NCBI GenBank assembly: GCA_030407315.1
Contig: JALQPE010001805.1
Span: 124,001-188,000 of the forward strand
Reading direction: 5' to 3'
Source of the DNA: Asparagopsis taxiformis
Taxonomy: Eukaryota; Rhodophyta; Florideophyceae; Bonnemaisoniales; Bonnemaisoniaceae
Length of the DNA: 64,000 nt
The first letter of the stretch is position 1; the number at the start of each line of letters is the position of its first letter. Of the stretch, positions 40,341 to 50,200 are shown in pieces. A program made the translations under genes and the position numbers. The notes under the pieces were generated by a model. The model worked only from the letters and a program-made list of their open reading frames with translations. It made no database searches and had not been told where the DNA came from.

Positions 40341-42899
40341 CTAATTGGCCGTTCTAGGAGATACGGAAAGTGAAAGGTTAAATGGCTTTGACGGATTGGT
40401 CGCCAGTTCTGAGCGTGACAATTTCTTCCGCATTGTGTGACTCAGTGGAGAAAATATCGACTTGCTCCCCGCAGAATGCGACTCGTGCCCGACTTGTTCC
40501 CTACTATTTTCTGATACGCTATCCTTGTTGGTTGCAGTGTTAATCGCCGCCTGGCAAGTGTCGTCCTTCCCATCACTCTCGACATCGGCAAAAACATCCA
40601 TCGAGTCGATACACCAAGTTGTTAGTCCCGTTTCGCCGTCGTCACTGCCCACTTCTGGACAAAACACGCTTGGTGCCATAGTCGGCCTAGATGGGTCCGT
40701 GGTCGCTTCTGCCAATGCGGCAAATTGTGGTGTCATTGGTTTGAAGATACCGTCCGTTGATTGCGGGGTTGGTGTAGACGCGCCTGCGAATAGTCCACTG
40801 CTTGATGGTGCGTCGGCGTTCATTTGCATTGGGGAATTGAACGGAGAGAATATGGCTCCTGAAATCTTCGAAATGTCCAGTTGCTGTGCAGCAGACCGAG
40901 ATGCGAACGGTGTTTCCGACTTTGTAGAAAGTGGTGATGCAAGTTTAGAGAGTGAGAGTTGCCTTTCTGACGGCTTGATTTTCGCACTCTGACTTGTTCC
41001 GTCATTCGGATCATGATTCTCCAATGACTTGACATCTCCGACTGCATGCGGACTAGGTTGTGTACTTGCTGACGTGGTCAACATCATCTTGGCAAAACTT
41101 GAGAGCAACCCATTTGAATCTTCAGGTGTAGACTCTAATGTTGGAGCGGCAGGAGTGCCTCGATGCAGTGGAATGTCCGGAGTGCCTGATACGCCACATC
41201 GCTCCCATGCTGCTTGTAAGGAAGATGAAGAACTGGTTGGGGTACTTGCAATAACCCGGCCAGACCCAGTAGAAGCGGTTTTCTTCATGGCGTCTTGACT
41301 ATTGGTATTCTGAAAACCAAGCAATGGAAATTCATTGGAGCCGCCACTCTCTATCGCTGTGCGGGATTGACGTGTGTAGCGCTCGGAACGATTTTCGCTA
41401 TCTGCGACCGTCTTGAATGTCGACGCTGATTGCTGCTCTCCGTGTTCGTTCACATCACAATCATCCTTGGTAGGAAGGTCGAACCAGTGACGTCTTTGTG
41501 GCGGTTGCAGCACTTGAGGGCTTTGGTCTGCAGTGACGGGATGGAGTTTCGGGATTTCGCCGATGGACCGGCGTCGGGTATGATTGGCATATTTTGAATA
41601 TTGAGCGCCCATGAGATTGGTTTGTGTCGTAGCTGTTGGATGCGTTGTAGTTGAATCTTCAAAAGCGACATGAGTTGGGACATGTTGGGGATTCACTTGT
41701 TCATGTGCGGTTTGGTCCGGCGATTGAAGAGGTTTGTCGAACCAATGAGACCTATGCAGCTTTGCAGAAGTATCTGATGTGTGACCAGCCGAGGACCCGG
41801 ATGCGGAACTTGCTGTGGAAGCAATTGATTTACGTTGTTTGAAATCGGCAGCGGTACTGTCGGCAGTATATTGTGCGGTATCATCATCGTTAGTATGCCA
41901 GCGTGACGGATTCACGGGTGACAAAGGGGTATGGTCTGTGGAGTTTCTATGGCGTGCGCGATCGATGGATCTTCTGACGCGATGTTTTCGGCGTTCCTTT
42001 CGCAGGGAGGAATGGGAGGCTGGACGGCGTTGGTCGGACATGACGGGTTGGTAATCGACTTTGAACCATGTATATTGTTTGACGAGGTCCATAGTGGGTC
42101 GTTTTGCGGGGTCTTTTTGTAGCATTGCGCGTAGTAGTTTGACAACGTCGTAGGAAAAATGCTTTGGAAATTGCGGAGGCGTTTGCACAATTGCTTGATA
42201 TAAGGCGCGAGTATCTGGCTCGTCGAATGGGAGGAAGCCGGCCAACATGCCGTAGAGAATGATACCGGAGGCCCAGACATCTACTTTTGCGCCCTCGTAA
42301 CCGGTAGCGGCGGAGGTGATAATTTCTGGTGCGATATAATGAGGGGACCCCATTACGGTGTGCAAGAGCTCGGAGGAAGCATCGGGGAGTTTGATGGATG
42401 AAAGACCGAAATCGGTTATCTTGAGAGTTTTTCTATCGGCGGACAGGAGGAGATTTTCTGGCTTCAAGTCTCTGTGATAGACGCGACGTGTATGACAATA
42501 GTGTATACCATCCACGAGCTGTTGAAAGTAGAGACGAGCGGTCGATTCTGGTAGTCTACCACGTTGCGCAACGGCGTCGAACAGTTCACCGCCGGTGACG
42601 AGGTCCATGACCATGTAGAGATTTTTGGAAGAATTGAGCACTTCGTAGAGATTGACAATGTAGGGATGATTCATAGCTTTCATGACGGCGATCTCCCTGC
42701 GCACTTGGAGGGTGAGTTCATGCTGATGAATGTGCGATTTGTGCATGATTTTTATGGCATACTGCTTGCCGGTGGTTTGGTCGACGGCGAGACGAACTTT
42801 TCCAAATGCGCCCTCACCGAGTAGATCGAACATGAGATATTTTCCGACGCGTGTGGCGGGGGGCGGAGGGGCGGAGGATGCATGCGGTTCGGGCGGCAT
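40341..42899 (-). CDS. SNF1/CIPK-like serine/threonine protein kinase
   Basis: An 852-residue kinase. The catalytic domain fills residues 21-280: glycine loop GEGAFGKV at 28-35, lysine K50 in YAIK, glutamate E69, HRDLKPENLL with catalytic D144, DFG at 163-165, and activation loop ending MGSPHYIAPE. These features fit the CAMK/SnRK group (AMPK, CIPK, KIN1). The remaining 560 residues are low-complexity, rich in Ser, Thr, Gln and His, with no recognisable NAF, UBA or KA1 domain, which is unlike typical SnRKs. The sensing partner is therefore unknown. No intron. The start at 42899 is the first ATG and gives a Pro-rich leader before the kinase. Confidence 0.88.
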   Translation of the reverse strand: MPPEPHASSAPPPPATRVGKYLMFDLLGEGAFGKVRLAVDQTTGKQYAIKIMHKSHIHQHELTLQVRREIAVMKAMNHPYIVNLYEVLNSSKNLYMVMDLVTGGELFDAVAQRGRLPESTARLYFQQLVDGIHYCHTRRVYHRDLKPENLLLSADRKTLKITDFGLSSIKLPDASSELLHTVMGSPHYIAPEIITSAATGYEGAKVDVWASGIILYGMLAGFLPFDEPDTRALYQAIVQTPPQFPKHFSYDVVKLLRAMLQKDPAKRPTMDLVKQYTWFKVDYQPVMSDQRRPASHSSLRKERRKHRVRRSIDRARHRNSTDHTPLSPVNPSRWHTNDDDTAQYTADSTAADFKQRKSIASTASSASGSSAGHTSDTSAKLHRSHWFDKPLQSPDQTAHEQVNPQHVPTHVAFEDSTTTHPTATTQTNLMGAQYSKYANHTRRRSIGEIPKLHPVTADQSPQVLQPPQRRHWFDLPTKDDCDVNEHGEQQSASTFKTVADSENRSERYTRQSRTAIESGGSNEFPLLGFQNTNSQDAMKKTASTGSGRVIASTPTSSSSSLQAAWERCGVSGTPDIPLHRGTPAAPTLESTPEDSNGLLSSFAKMMLTTSASTQPSPHAVGDVKSLENHDPNDGTSQSAKIKPSERQLSLSKLASPLSTKSETPFASRSAAQQLDISKISGAIFSPFNSPMQMNADAPSSSGLFAGASTPTPQSTDGIFKPMTPQFAALAEATTDPSRPTMAPSVFCPEVGSDDGETGLTTWCIDSMDVFADVESDGKDDTCQAAINTATNKDSVSENSREQVGHESHSAGSKSIFSPLSHTMRKKLSRSELATNPSKPFNLSLSVSPRTAN

Positions 42900-43515
42900 G
42901 ATGTGAGGATTGATTGGATATGGGCTAGCTCGCTAGCTAGCTAGCTGGCTGGCTGGCTGGCTGGTGGGCAGGCTGGCTGGCAGGCAGGCAGGCAGATTGG
43001 CCGGCCGACTGACTGGCTGGCTGGTTGGCGGAATGGTGGACGGAGTGTCGGGCTAGTTGAGGCGGTGGTTTAACATGGCATGGGTGGGTTTAAAATTGCA
43101 GACAGAAAGGCTGCGGTGCATGAATGCAGAGTTGAGGAAATTATGATGGTTTCGTGGCAAGTGAATGGGTGTATGTTGATGGTGCGGAGTAACGGACTGC
43201 GTACAAGGGTACCCTTGAGGGTACCCTCGCGGGGACCAATGTACGCATTCATGCAGTCAGTGATGATATGTCAGTAAACGGCTCGCGCACGAGTCTTGGA
43301 GCACCGAGCTCGCAATTTGCATCGAGCGTAGTCGCACCATCTACACTCACTTGTTGGTGTGTAGACGCAACGCGATGCACCGCACCGCACCGCACCTCGG
43401 TCGGTACGCTCGTGCCAAATCTTTTAAAACTTTTTGAAAAAAAGACTTGAGCCAAACTATTTGACCGACTCCACCACACAACTTTGTCATCATCATTGCA
43501 CCGTCTCGTCTCACC
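42900..43515. promoter_or_regulatory. Divergent promoter region of kinase and coiled-coil genes
   Basis: Contains a CTGG-type microsatellite (42929-43030), then AGGGTACCCT repeated in direct orientation around TG at 43206-43227. Each copy is itself palindromic. A T/A-rich patch (TTTTAAAACTTTTTG) lies about 85 bp before the plus-strand ATG. Confidence 0.45.
42929..43030. repeat. Tetranucleotide microsatellite (CTGG/CTAG/CAGG)n
   Basis: About 100 bp of imperfect CTAG, CTGG and CAGG tetramers directly upstream of the kinase ATG. Confidence 0.9.
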
Positions 43516-44046
43516 ATGCGCGGCTTGTTCTCAAATCATCGCCAAACAGCGCCACTCGGACCGCCAAAGTCGTCGCTTCCCGACGTCTCGCGTGCCGAAA
43601 CGCTGCAGGCAGTGCGCCTTCGGCAGCGCGAGAAACAACGCCAGCTCATCGTGCAGATGTTGCGCGCCGAGAAGGAACGCGATATGCTGCGCGATCAGGG
43701 CGACGTCACCAAGGCAAATGAACTCGAGGCTCAACGAAGAGCCTTGAGCGATGCCGCCGACGAGCTCAGTCAACAGGTGCTCACCTTTGAACGCATCATG
43801 GAGGAGGTCGGCCTCACGCTCGATCTTGACGAGGAGGCGCAAAATAATTTGCAGCGTCTGGAGGATAGTCGTCAGGCGTATGAGCAGGGCATGGTGCAAG
43901 CGGAACAACTGATGCGTGAACGCGTTTCACAAGGCGAGTATATCAGTACGATGGCGTCGCCCTTCATGATGCCCTCCGATGTGTACGATGAAGACGAAGC
44001 GATGCGTGACCTTGATGAATGTGCAAAGCAAACTGGTAGAGCATAG
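43516..44046 (+). CDS. Small coiled-coil protein, unknown function
   Basis: A 176-residue protein, almost entirely helical and charged. A long heptad region covers residues 28-145 (RLRQREKQRQLIVQMLRAEK and later EELEAQ-type helices with ERIMEEVGLTLDLDEEAQN). The N-terminus is short and basic and the C-terminus acidic. No signal peptide or membrane segment. I do not recognise a family; assembly or trafficking roles are common for such proteins but nothing here shows one. Clean ATG in good context, no intron, and only 18 bp from the stop of the convergent VanZ-like gene. Confidence 0.7.
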   Translation: MRGLFSNHRQTAPLGPPKSSLPDVSRAETLQAVRLRQREKQRQLIVQMLRAEKERDMLRDQGDVTKANELEAQRRALSDAADELSQQVLTFERIMEEVGLTLDLDEEAQNNLQRLEDSRQAYEQGMVQAEQLMRERVSQGEYISTMASPFMMPSDVYDEDEAMRDLDECAKQTGRA

Positions 44047-44064
44047 TTTAATATGTAAAATGAA

Positions 44065-44502
44065 TTAAACCGCCCAACTGTCGACATTATGCGAATCTTC
44101 GTCCTCGTCCTCTTCCTCGGCGTACAAGTAGCTGATCAACGTTTGCCAACTCGGACGTGTGCGTCGGCCGTCGCGTGCAACGAGGAACACCGCGAATGAA
44201 CCGATCATTCCGGCGAGCATGTCGCCTACATCGGCGTGACGATCGGTCAACAAGATGTGTTGCGCCGCTTCGATTGCAAATGCAGCCACGATCGATGCTA
44301 ATGCCACAACCTCGGCCGGCACCGATGGCGGTAACAGAGGTAGCGCGCAAATGGTCAGAAATGCATGCACCAACAAATGCACCAACAGATCGGCGCGTGG
44401 CGGCACAACTTTAGCAACGGCGTTGAAAGTTGGCGTGAAACAAGCGACGAGATAAAGTAATGCAACGGTGGCGAAGCTAAGCAACACAATGTTGCGTCTC
44501 AT
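44065..44502 (-). CDS. VanZ-like small membrane protein
   Basis: A 145-residue protein with about four hydrophobic helices. The pattern of VanZ-like proteins is visible: PPRADLLVHLLVHAFLT in the second helix, then EAAQHILLTDRHADVGDMLA, with Glu-Gln-His and Asp/Asp at the expected places before the last helix. The last 20 residues are acidic (EEEDEDED) and probably cytosolic. VanZ relatives occur in bacteria and in algae and plants, with no settled biochemical role. Convergent with the coiled-coil gene. Confidence 0.7.
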   Translation of the reverse strand: MRRNIVLLSFATVALLYLVACFTPTFNAVAKVVPPRADLLVHLLVHAFLTICALPLLPPSVPAEVVALASIVAAFAIEAAQHILLTDRHADVGDMLAGMIGSFAVFLVARDGRRTRPSWQTLISYLYAEEEDEDEDSHNVDSWAV

Positions 44503-44643
44503 GTCGCATGCGTTGCGTCTATAGACAAACGTGCGTCACGCGCGAAGGGGATCGTACCGAAACGAATTGAATCGTATTCGGATAAAAAGCCATGCGTTTT
44601 ATTTTATCAATTATTCTACCAAATAGTATACAAGACGCGCCTT

Positions 44644-45183
44644 CTATTTACGACGTCTACGCGGCGAATTGGCTTTCGCAGACAGCGATCGCTCCGCGTC
44701 GGGCGGACCGCCGCGTTTGCGAGCGCTCCTCCCCAGCGACGTCGGGACCGGCGTCTTATAATAGGACAAATCAACAGCGGTTCGTTTCTCATCGGGCTGG
44801 ACGTGCGCGGCGGCGTCGGTGTGCGGCAACTTGACGCGCGGATTGTCATACAAGGAGGAGAAATCCATCTTATCAAACACGATACCGTCGGCGACGTGCG
44901 AATCGCGCAGCGGCGTGAGACGCGGATCTCTGGCTGCGCCCGTGGCACAAATGTCGCACAGCGCTGTGGCGCCGTCGTCGGCGATATGTGCGGCCGGTGC
45001 TTGTGCGCATTGAGCGCACAACGCTGCCACCGCTGAGCACGCCACAATCGGCACCGAGCGTGGGTCAGATGCTCGTCGCACACAGCTCTCGCACAAAGCG
45101 GCGTGCTGCGACAACGACCATGCCGTGGCCTCGGCCTTTTCGCAGTGCGAGCATAGAGCGCGCAAGTTTAACAGACGTGGCAT
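44644..45183 (-). CDS. Double B-box zinc-finger protein
   Basis: A 179-residue protein with two tandem B-box-type zinc fingers: LCSHCEKAEATAWSLSQHAA with CESC at residues 10-40, and ALCAQCAQAPAAHIADDG with CDIC at about 54-82. This matches the BBX proteins of plants and algae, which bind DNA or partner factors in light and circadian signalling. No CCT domain follows. Instead a short Asp-rich and then basic C-terminus (ARKRGGPP...PRRRRK) could serve as a nuclear localisation signal. Single exon. Divergent from the GT61 gene. Confidence 0.78.
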   Translation of the reverse strand: MPRLLNLRALCSHCEKAEATAWSLSQHAALCESCVRRASDPRSVPIVACSAVAALCAQCAQAPAAHIADDGATALCDICATGAARDPRLTPLRDSHVADGIVFDKMDFSSLYDNPRVKLPHTDAAAHVQPDEKRTAVDLSYYKTPVPTSLGRSARKRGGPPDAERSLSAKANSPRRRRK

Positions 45184-45962
45184 ACTTGTGCCGCGTCAGG
45201 CCCATTCCTGCGATGGCGCACACTTGTTTTGAGCGCCGCGCTGACAAAGACAAGCCGGTGCACTGGCTTGTTAGACGCGCGTGATGAATGGGAGATGCGC
45301 TCGCGCGCGTGCTTTGCTATTTGATGGAAGGTAGAGAGAGGAAACGGTCGTGTGTGTGATGAACAGCTGCAAATCTGGTACAATGACTTTGCGCGCATGA
45401 CCAATGACTCGGCGCACGTGTCGCACTTTCCACTTGGCTTTCTCTCTTTGGTCGTCTTCTCGGTTTGAAATATCTGCATCTCAATGTGCGGTGCCCGTTT
45501 GTCCTCGCATTTTACGATCTGGTGATCTCGATTTGCAGATCTCGATTTATAGATATTGTATTTTTCGATTCTGCTGACAAAATCGTCTGACAACTTGAAC
45601 AACTGACACAATCGTCGTCCGTCTCCATCGACTCCATCTCGGCCGCCGACCCGTCCCACACGCAGCCAAATGCAAACTGCCACCAATAAATTGCTTCCTT
45701 CACCTTTCGACACCCGACCGATCGATCGTTTCCCGAGCGTGACTAAACATACACTCAATTACTATACGCCCAATCTATTTGCACCTCTACGTGTCCACAC
45801 CCATCTATCTTCAACGAGTCCACCCAACATTATCAATTCACAACCCCTCTCCCCAATCTCCTCCCCCAATCTCCCATCCGTCCAAAAAATGTCGTCCCAC
45901 TTCAATAAACACCCTCCACTTCCCAACCCCAGCCCGACTCCACCTCCTCCGTCACATCCGCC
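45184..45962. other. Divergent spacer between B-box and GT61 genes
   Basis: About 780 bp; no gene accepted. The part from 45775 to 45962 is strongly C/T-rich on the plus strand and gives only low-complexity frames. Confidence 0.45.
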
Positions 45963-47786
45963 ATGACCCTTCTCTATGCCTTTCAAAAATCCCTTCGATT
46001 CTACAGAAATCGTCTCCTCCGCCCCGTCCCAGAGGAAGACCCCCATCCCAGTCCTCCGCCCTACCGACGACGCACCCGTCGCAAGCGTCGTCAACCCTCC
46101 CCTTCCAATCTCCCCCTCCTTCTCTATGCCGCTCTCGTTATTTCTCTAGCAGCAACCTTCACCAACACCCCACCGTTTCATCTAATCAATGCGCTCTTTT
46201 CCCATCCACACACACATGCCACCAATGTCCATAATCAACTCCCACTCGAAGCCATGCGCCCGCCACAATTTGGCACCCATCTCGCCAACGACCTCCACGC
46301 CAACCCACCCTTCTTTCAGCCCTTTGACGTGCAGTTGAACGAAGATACACATGCGTACCAACCGCCCCGAGCCCATTATACTGCTCCAACACAACGTACG
46401 TCTGCTGCAAATCATATATCGACTCCATCGATTCCTAGACTGCCCATTCCGGCACATCAACACAATACTAGAACTTGTTACCATTCCAGTTCCAATCATG
46501 CCTCCTTATGCGTGCACGTCCCGCTCTGCCTGCAACCGTCATCTTTTATTTACATTTCAGACACTCTCCGATGTGCGCCCTACACTACACACGACCGCAA
46601 TGTTGCAGCGTTGTCGATGGGTCATTGCGTGGAATTACAGAGGGATATAGAGGCCTCTGCTGAGATAGAGCAGGTGGAGCATCGCTCCAACACATGGCTC
46701 CATAAACAGGATAGCAAGCACAATGTTATGTGGTTCCAGGGGGATAGTGTCTTCTTTCGCATGACCTCACGATGTAGGAGCGTCACACATTTTGCGGAAC
46801 GAATCTTCATGTTGCATCACATTCTACAACATCCACAGCGATATGGTATGGGTGCTGTGAGCAATGTTATTATAGCAGCGGATGAGGTGGTTGCCGAAAA
46901 AATTCGTTACACCAAATCATGGCACCACGGGTTATTGGCCGCAATCGTTTATCCAAACCGACTCGTTTACAACCGCAAAACATTACAGAAACTTGTTAAA
47001 ATTCCTCTGTCTGACGGTGAAATGAATGTCTTCATCTCGTCGGGTTCATGGAGTTTGGCATCAAAAGATGCTACAGCATGTTTCAACAGGGTTGCAGTTA
47101 GCAGCGCACTTCGTTCACGATTTTTGTTGCCAGAGGATGAATTTCCAGGCCAAGTGAATCGAACCGCGAAACAATCACCGGCGAGATTCCATGATGCACA
47201 AGTATTTCGCTCTCAATTATTCCGATCGCTCAAACGCGCTGCAGTGCATGTCGAAAAGCGAGTGGTTTATCTGCATCGGCCGCGTACGCGCACTTTTACC
47301 CCGGACGGCTTGGCAATGCTGGAAGCAAAGCTGCGACAAGTCGCTACTGCAAACGGCTTTACTTACAGATTGATCAACGTGGAGGGAATGACGTTTCCGC
47401 AGCAGATAGATGCGGTGTCAAGTGCTGCTGTTGTAGTTGGAATACATGGTACACAAATGCTTAATACGTTGTTCCTAGCTAGCGGTGCAAGTGTTGTGGA
47501 ATTGTTCCCGTACAGGTTTTCAAATTCCTTGTTTGCTGGTGGTGGTGGGGCAGGATTGCACTACGCGAAACATCAGATGACAAATGGAGAGGAATTTCCA
47601 GGACTCCGGGAGTTTGCTGGTGTAGAGAAATGTCAGCGTCGAAGTTCAAACTGTCGCTTGTGGTATCAGAGTGACAACAGAAAGTTGCAGTTTGGTATAC
47701 TCGATGCAGCAGCAGTTGGACAGCATGTACAAAATGCTATCTCGCATGTGAAAGAGTTATTGCACACGAGTAGCGTTAACAAGTAA
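45963..47786 (+). CDS. GT61-family glycosyltransferase
   Basis: A 607-residue type II membrane protein. A basic N-terminal tail (about residues 1-50) precedes a membrane anchor (LPLLLYAALVISLAATF), then a Pro/His-rich stem of about 130 residues, then the catalytic domain. The domain shows the GT61 (DUF563) pattern of EOGT and plant arabinoxylan xylosyltransferases: VSSAAVVVGIHGTQMLNTLF followed by ASVVELFPY in the C-terminal part, and RVVYLHRPRTRTF before it. Such enzymes act in the Golgi or ER on glycoproteins or wall polysaccharides. Donor is not decidable. No intron. The ATG at 45963 is preferred because it precedes the basic tail and anchor. Confidence 0.8.
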   Translation: MTLLYAFQKSLRFYRNRLLRPVPEEDPHPSPPPYRRRTRRKRRQPSPSNLPLLLYAALVISLAATFTNTPPFHLINALFSHPHTHATNVHNQLPLEAMRPPQFGTHLANDLHANPPFFQPFDVQLNEDTHAYQPPRAHYTAPTQRTSAANHISTPSIPRLPIPAHQHNTRTCYHSSSNHASLCVHVPLCLQPSSFIYISDTLRCAPYTTHDRNVAALSMGHCVELQRDIEASAEIEQVEHRSNTWLHKQDSKHNVMWFQGDSVFFRMTSRCRSVTHFAERIFMLHHILQHPQRYGMGAVSNVIIAADEVVAEKIRYTKSWHHGLLAAIVYPNRLVYNRKTLQKLVKIPLSDGEMNVFISSGSWSLASKDATACFNRVAVSSALRSRFLLPEDEFPGQVNRTAKQSPARFHDAQVFRSQLFRSLKRAAVHVEKRVVYLHRPRTRTFTPDGLAMLEAKLRQVATANGFTYRLINVEGMTFPQQIDAVSSAAVVVGIHGTQMLNTLFLASGASVVELFPYRFSNSLFAGGGGAGLHYAKHQMTNGEEFPGLREFAGVEKCQRRSSNCRLWYQSDNRKLQFGILDAAAVGQHVQNAISHVKELLHTSSVNK

Positions 47787-48233
47787 AATGAAGATGCGAT
47801 ATTGTTGAGAGTGATCAAGGTACAAAACAAACAGTTTCGAGGAAAGGTGTGCTTTAAATTCTTTGTACACAAAAGTTACAGCAGTCACTACAGAAACACG
47901 GGCTGGCTATAGGGGAAGGCTCCGAACGCGTTTAGGCAACACTGTGCAGTAAACAGAAGGTCGAAACAACCCAACAAGCAAAGAGTTGTCCCAGCAGGGT
48001 TGGGAGAAGACATTGCACAAAGCAGAATAGAACAGAGAAATGAACATGTGGGAACAACAGAGTGTGATGTGATTGCAAGCGACAAGACTCTAAGAGCGGC
48101 AGATCAGCAACACTCACGAATCAACTTGATACTGGTGCCACGCGGGGCGGGGGCGACTGCTGGGGGGGGGGGGGTGGTGGGGTGGGGTGGGAGTTTGGAG
48201 GGCGGTGAACAGACTGGGCTCATGTAAATTGCG
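47787..48233. other. Convergent 3' spacer with G13 run
   Basis: No gene. A run of 13 G residues lies at 48162-48174, followed by GGTGG repeats to about 48200, which could form a G-quadruplex near the bZIP 3' end. Confidence 0.55.
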
Positions 48234-49238
48234 TCAATTCAAAGGCGAAAACTCTGCAACAAGCACGCGATCCGAGTCATCAATGGGTTTCATGACGGCA
48301 TTAACACGTGAGCCATGGCGCACGTAACCGACGGCAACGGGTTTACCACAGGAAAGTGCGTTGCGAAACTCGACAGCGTCTTTCTGTGAGAGTCCATCCA
48401 CTGCAAATGTAGCAAAGCGATTAGGGGAACCGCGGCGTATGGATACGACGCGTCCAGTGGCTTTGACGACCACATAGCAGAGAGAAAGCAAACCGAGTTC
48501 TGAAACGTAGGGCAGAGCGGGGGTGGAGGAGGTGGGGGATGGGGCTGTTGGAGATGGGGCGGTGCTGCTGAGTATTTGAGCGTACAAAGCTGCTTCAGCT
48601 TCCACGTGAGCATGGGAGGGCGGGGGCGGTGTTAATGGGCTTGATACTGGGAGTTCTCTGTCGACAAGGTCGTTAATGGACATTGCGGAGCGTTTTTCTT
48701 GCTTTGCAGGTGATTGAACATGTTGGTTTGCTGCAATCTGCGCTCGAAGATCGTCAATAGTCTTCTTTTGAATGAGGAGTTCATCGGCCATATTCTTCCA
48801 ACGTTGCTTCTGTGCCTCACGGAAGCGCTTGGCGGATTTGCGATTCTGTGCCTTCTTGATCTCGTTCTGGGTGAGGGTCGGGGCGGTGACGGGGGAAACG
48901 GGCAATGAGGAGGCGGTGTGAATGTTGGAGAGGGCGACGGAAACGGGAGCTTGGGAGTTCATCTGGAGGGAGAGATTGGGGAGGACGAGGCCGGAGGCGG
49001 TGCCGCAGCCGGGAGAAACGACGCCACCACGCATGAGGAGGGGAGCCACGGCGGGGGAGTAGACGCGCACATCGGCTGGGGAACCTTCGCCGCCAAATTT
49101 GGCGCCGGCACTGTGCGGAGCGTAGGGTGCGGCGGCGGCGGAGGAGGCGAGATGCTCCAAATCGCGGGGAGGCAGGTCGGGCGGGAGACGAAGCGCTGCC
49201 ACACGGCTGCGTGAACGAGAAGGCGCCGGTGTCTGCAT
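48234..49238 (-). CDS. bZIP transcription factor
   Basis: A 334-residue protein. At about residues 126-165 it has a basic region QNRKSAKRFREAQKQRWK followed by a leucine/isoleucine heptad (ELLIQKKTIDDLRAQI), the bZIP DNA-binding and dimer module, though the zipper is short. The N-terminus is Pro/Ser/Ala-rich, as in activation regions. The C-terminal 100 residues (YVSELGLLSLCYVVVKATGR, RRGSPNRFATFAVDGLSQKD) form a folded domain that could be PAS-like, but this is a weak impression. Single exon. Divergent from the SnoaL gene; a TATTTATA-like word lies at about 49355-49365. Confidence 0.8.
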   Translation of the reverse strand: MQTPAPSRSRSRVAALRLPPDLPPRDLEHLASSAAAAPYAPHSAGAKFGGEGSPADVRVYSPAVAPLLMRGGVVSPGCGTASGLVLPNLSLQMNSQAPVSVALSNIHTASSLPVSPVTAPTLTQNEIKKAQNRKSAKRFREAQKQRWKNMADELLIQKKTIDDLRAQIAANQHVQSPAKQEKRSAMSINDLVDRELPVSSPLTPPPPSHAHVEAEAALYAQILSSTAPSPTAPSPTSSTPALPYVSELGLLSLCYVVVKATGRVVSIRRGSPNRFATFAVDGLSQKDAVEFRNALSCGKPVAVGYVRHGSRVNAVMKPIDDSDRVLVAEFSPLN

Positions 49239-49581
49239 TTGGAGAATGGTGGCGAAACGAGTTGATGGTGCGCAACGCCCGGGGCGAACAGCGGTGCGCG
49301 GCGTTGAAGTGCGCGTTGTAAAAAGGCAAGTGGGCGAAAAGGACCGATTGGGACATAGTTATAAATAAACGGGGCGGTGACGTAGCGCTGACGTATGGTC
49401 AATCTCTCGTGACGCGTTCCACTGCTTTAACTGCACGTCACGCTGCTCTGCTCTGCTCGACTTTATTCTGTCGACATGAATCAAAGATGTTTGTTCACCT
49501 TGTTGGAAACTGGAACTTATAAACTATTGAGGGAAAGGCCGATACGTTGGTGCCGCTACTCCCACTTCCACGCTTCCTGCC
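49239..49581. promoter_or_regulatory. Divergent promoter of bZIP and SnoaL/UVR genes
   Basis: About 340 bp. The minus strand has a TATTTATAA word at about 49355-49365. The plus-strand gene is preceded by a C/T-rich run. Confidence 0.4.
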
Positions 49582-50172
49582 ATGTCGTCATTTCTCCTTC
49601 CTTACTCGCCCTTTCTTCCTTACCACAAACCCTTTTTATCCCCGCGTCGTCGTATTCGACCAACTTGCTGTGTCAACCCTACCCCCCATCTTCATCGCGC
49701 TCTCCAGCGTGCTCTGTCCACCCAAGACTATTCCGAGGCTGCCCGTCTTACTCATCAGCTCTCCCACGCCGCTTCCGACCAGCCCACTGCCGTTCGACTC
49801 GCCAACGACGCTTTCTACCATGCCTTTCGCAGCGCCTCCGAATTGCACATGCGTCCTCTATGGCTCCAGTCAGACACCGTGTCCTGTGCACACCCTATGA
49901 CCCCGCTCGCAGTCGGCTACGACTCCGTTATGGACAGTTGGCGCTCCCTCTTCATCCTCGGAGCTCCCACAGCCATTGACCTCAATATAATCACCATTGA
50001 GGTACGACGCAACATGGCCTGGATCGTTTGTGAACAAACCATCACCTCGGTACGAGGCCGATTGACGATTGGCGGCTTGCGTATCGCAACCAATGTATTT
50101 CAGAAACGTTCCGGCAAATGGTATGTTCTACACCACCATGCAAGTCCAGTTCTACAATCAGACTCTGTGTAG
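49582..50172 (+). CDS. Plastid-targeted SnoaL/NTF2-like protein with UVR motif
   Basis: A 196-residue protein. The first 35 residues are rich in Ser, Pro, Arg and hydroxylated residues with no acids, like a plastid transit peptide. Residues about 37-62 match the UVR motif (ALQRALSTQDYSEAARLTHQ). The rest is a SnoaL/NTF2-type cone fold: a helical start (LANDAFYHAFRSASELHMRP), central PMTPLAVGYDSVMDSWRSLF, then beta strands ending KRSGKWYVLHHHASPV. Such proteins are common in plastids; no substrate is known. Three overlapping frames of similar length exist here, but only this one carries known domains. Convergent with the MYB gene, gap 28 bp. Confidence 0.78.
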   Translation: MSSFLLPYSPFLPYHKPFLSPRRRIRPTCCVNPTPHLHRALQRALSTQDYSEAARLTHQLSHAASDQPTAVRLANDAFYHAFRSASELHMRPLWLQSDTVSCAHPMTPLAVGYDSVMDSWRSLFILGAPTAIDLNIITIEVRRNMAWIVCEQTITSVRGRLTIGGLRIATNVFQKRSGKWYVLHHHASPVLQSDSV

Positions 50173-50200
50173 ATAGATATAATTTATAATACATACTATA

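Noticed and set aside
49476..49979. 167- and 117-codon frames overlapping the SnoaL gene
   Set aside because: Only the 49582-50172 frame carries UVR and SnoaL features; the others are shadows.
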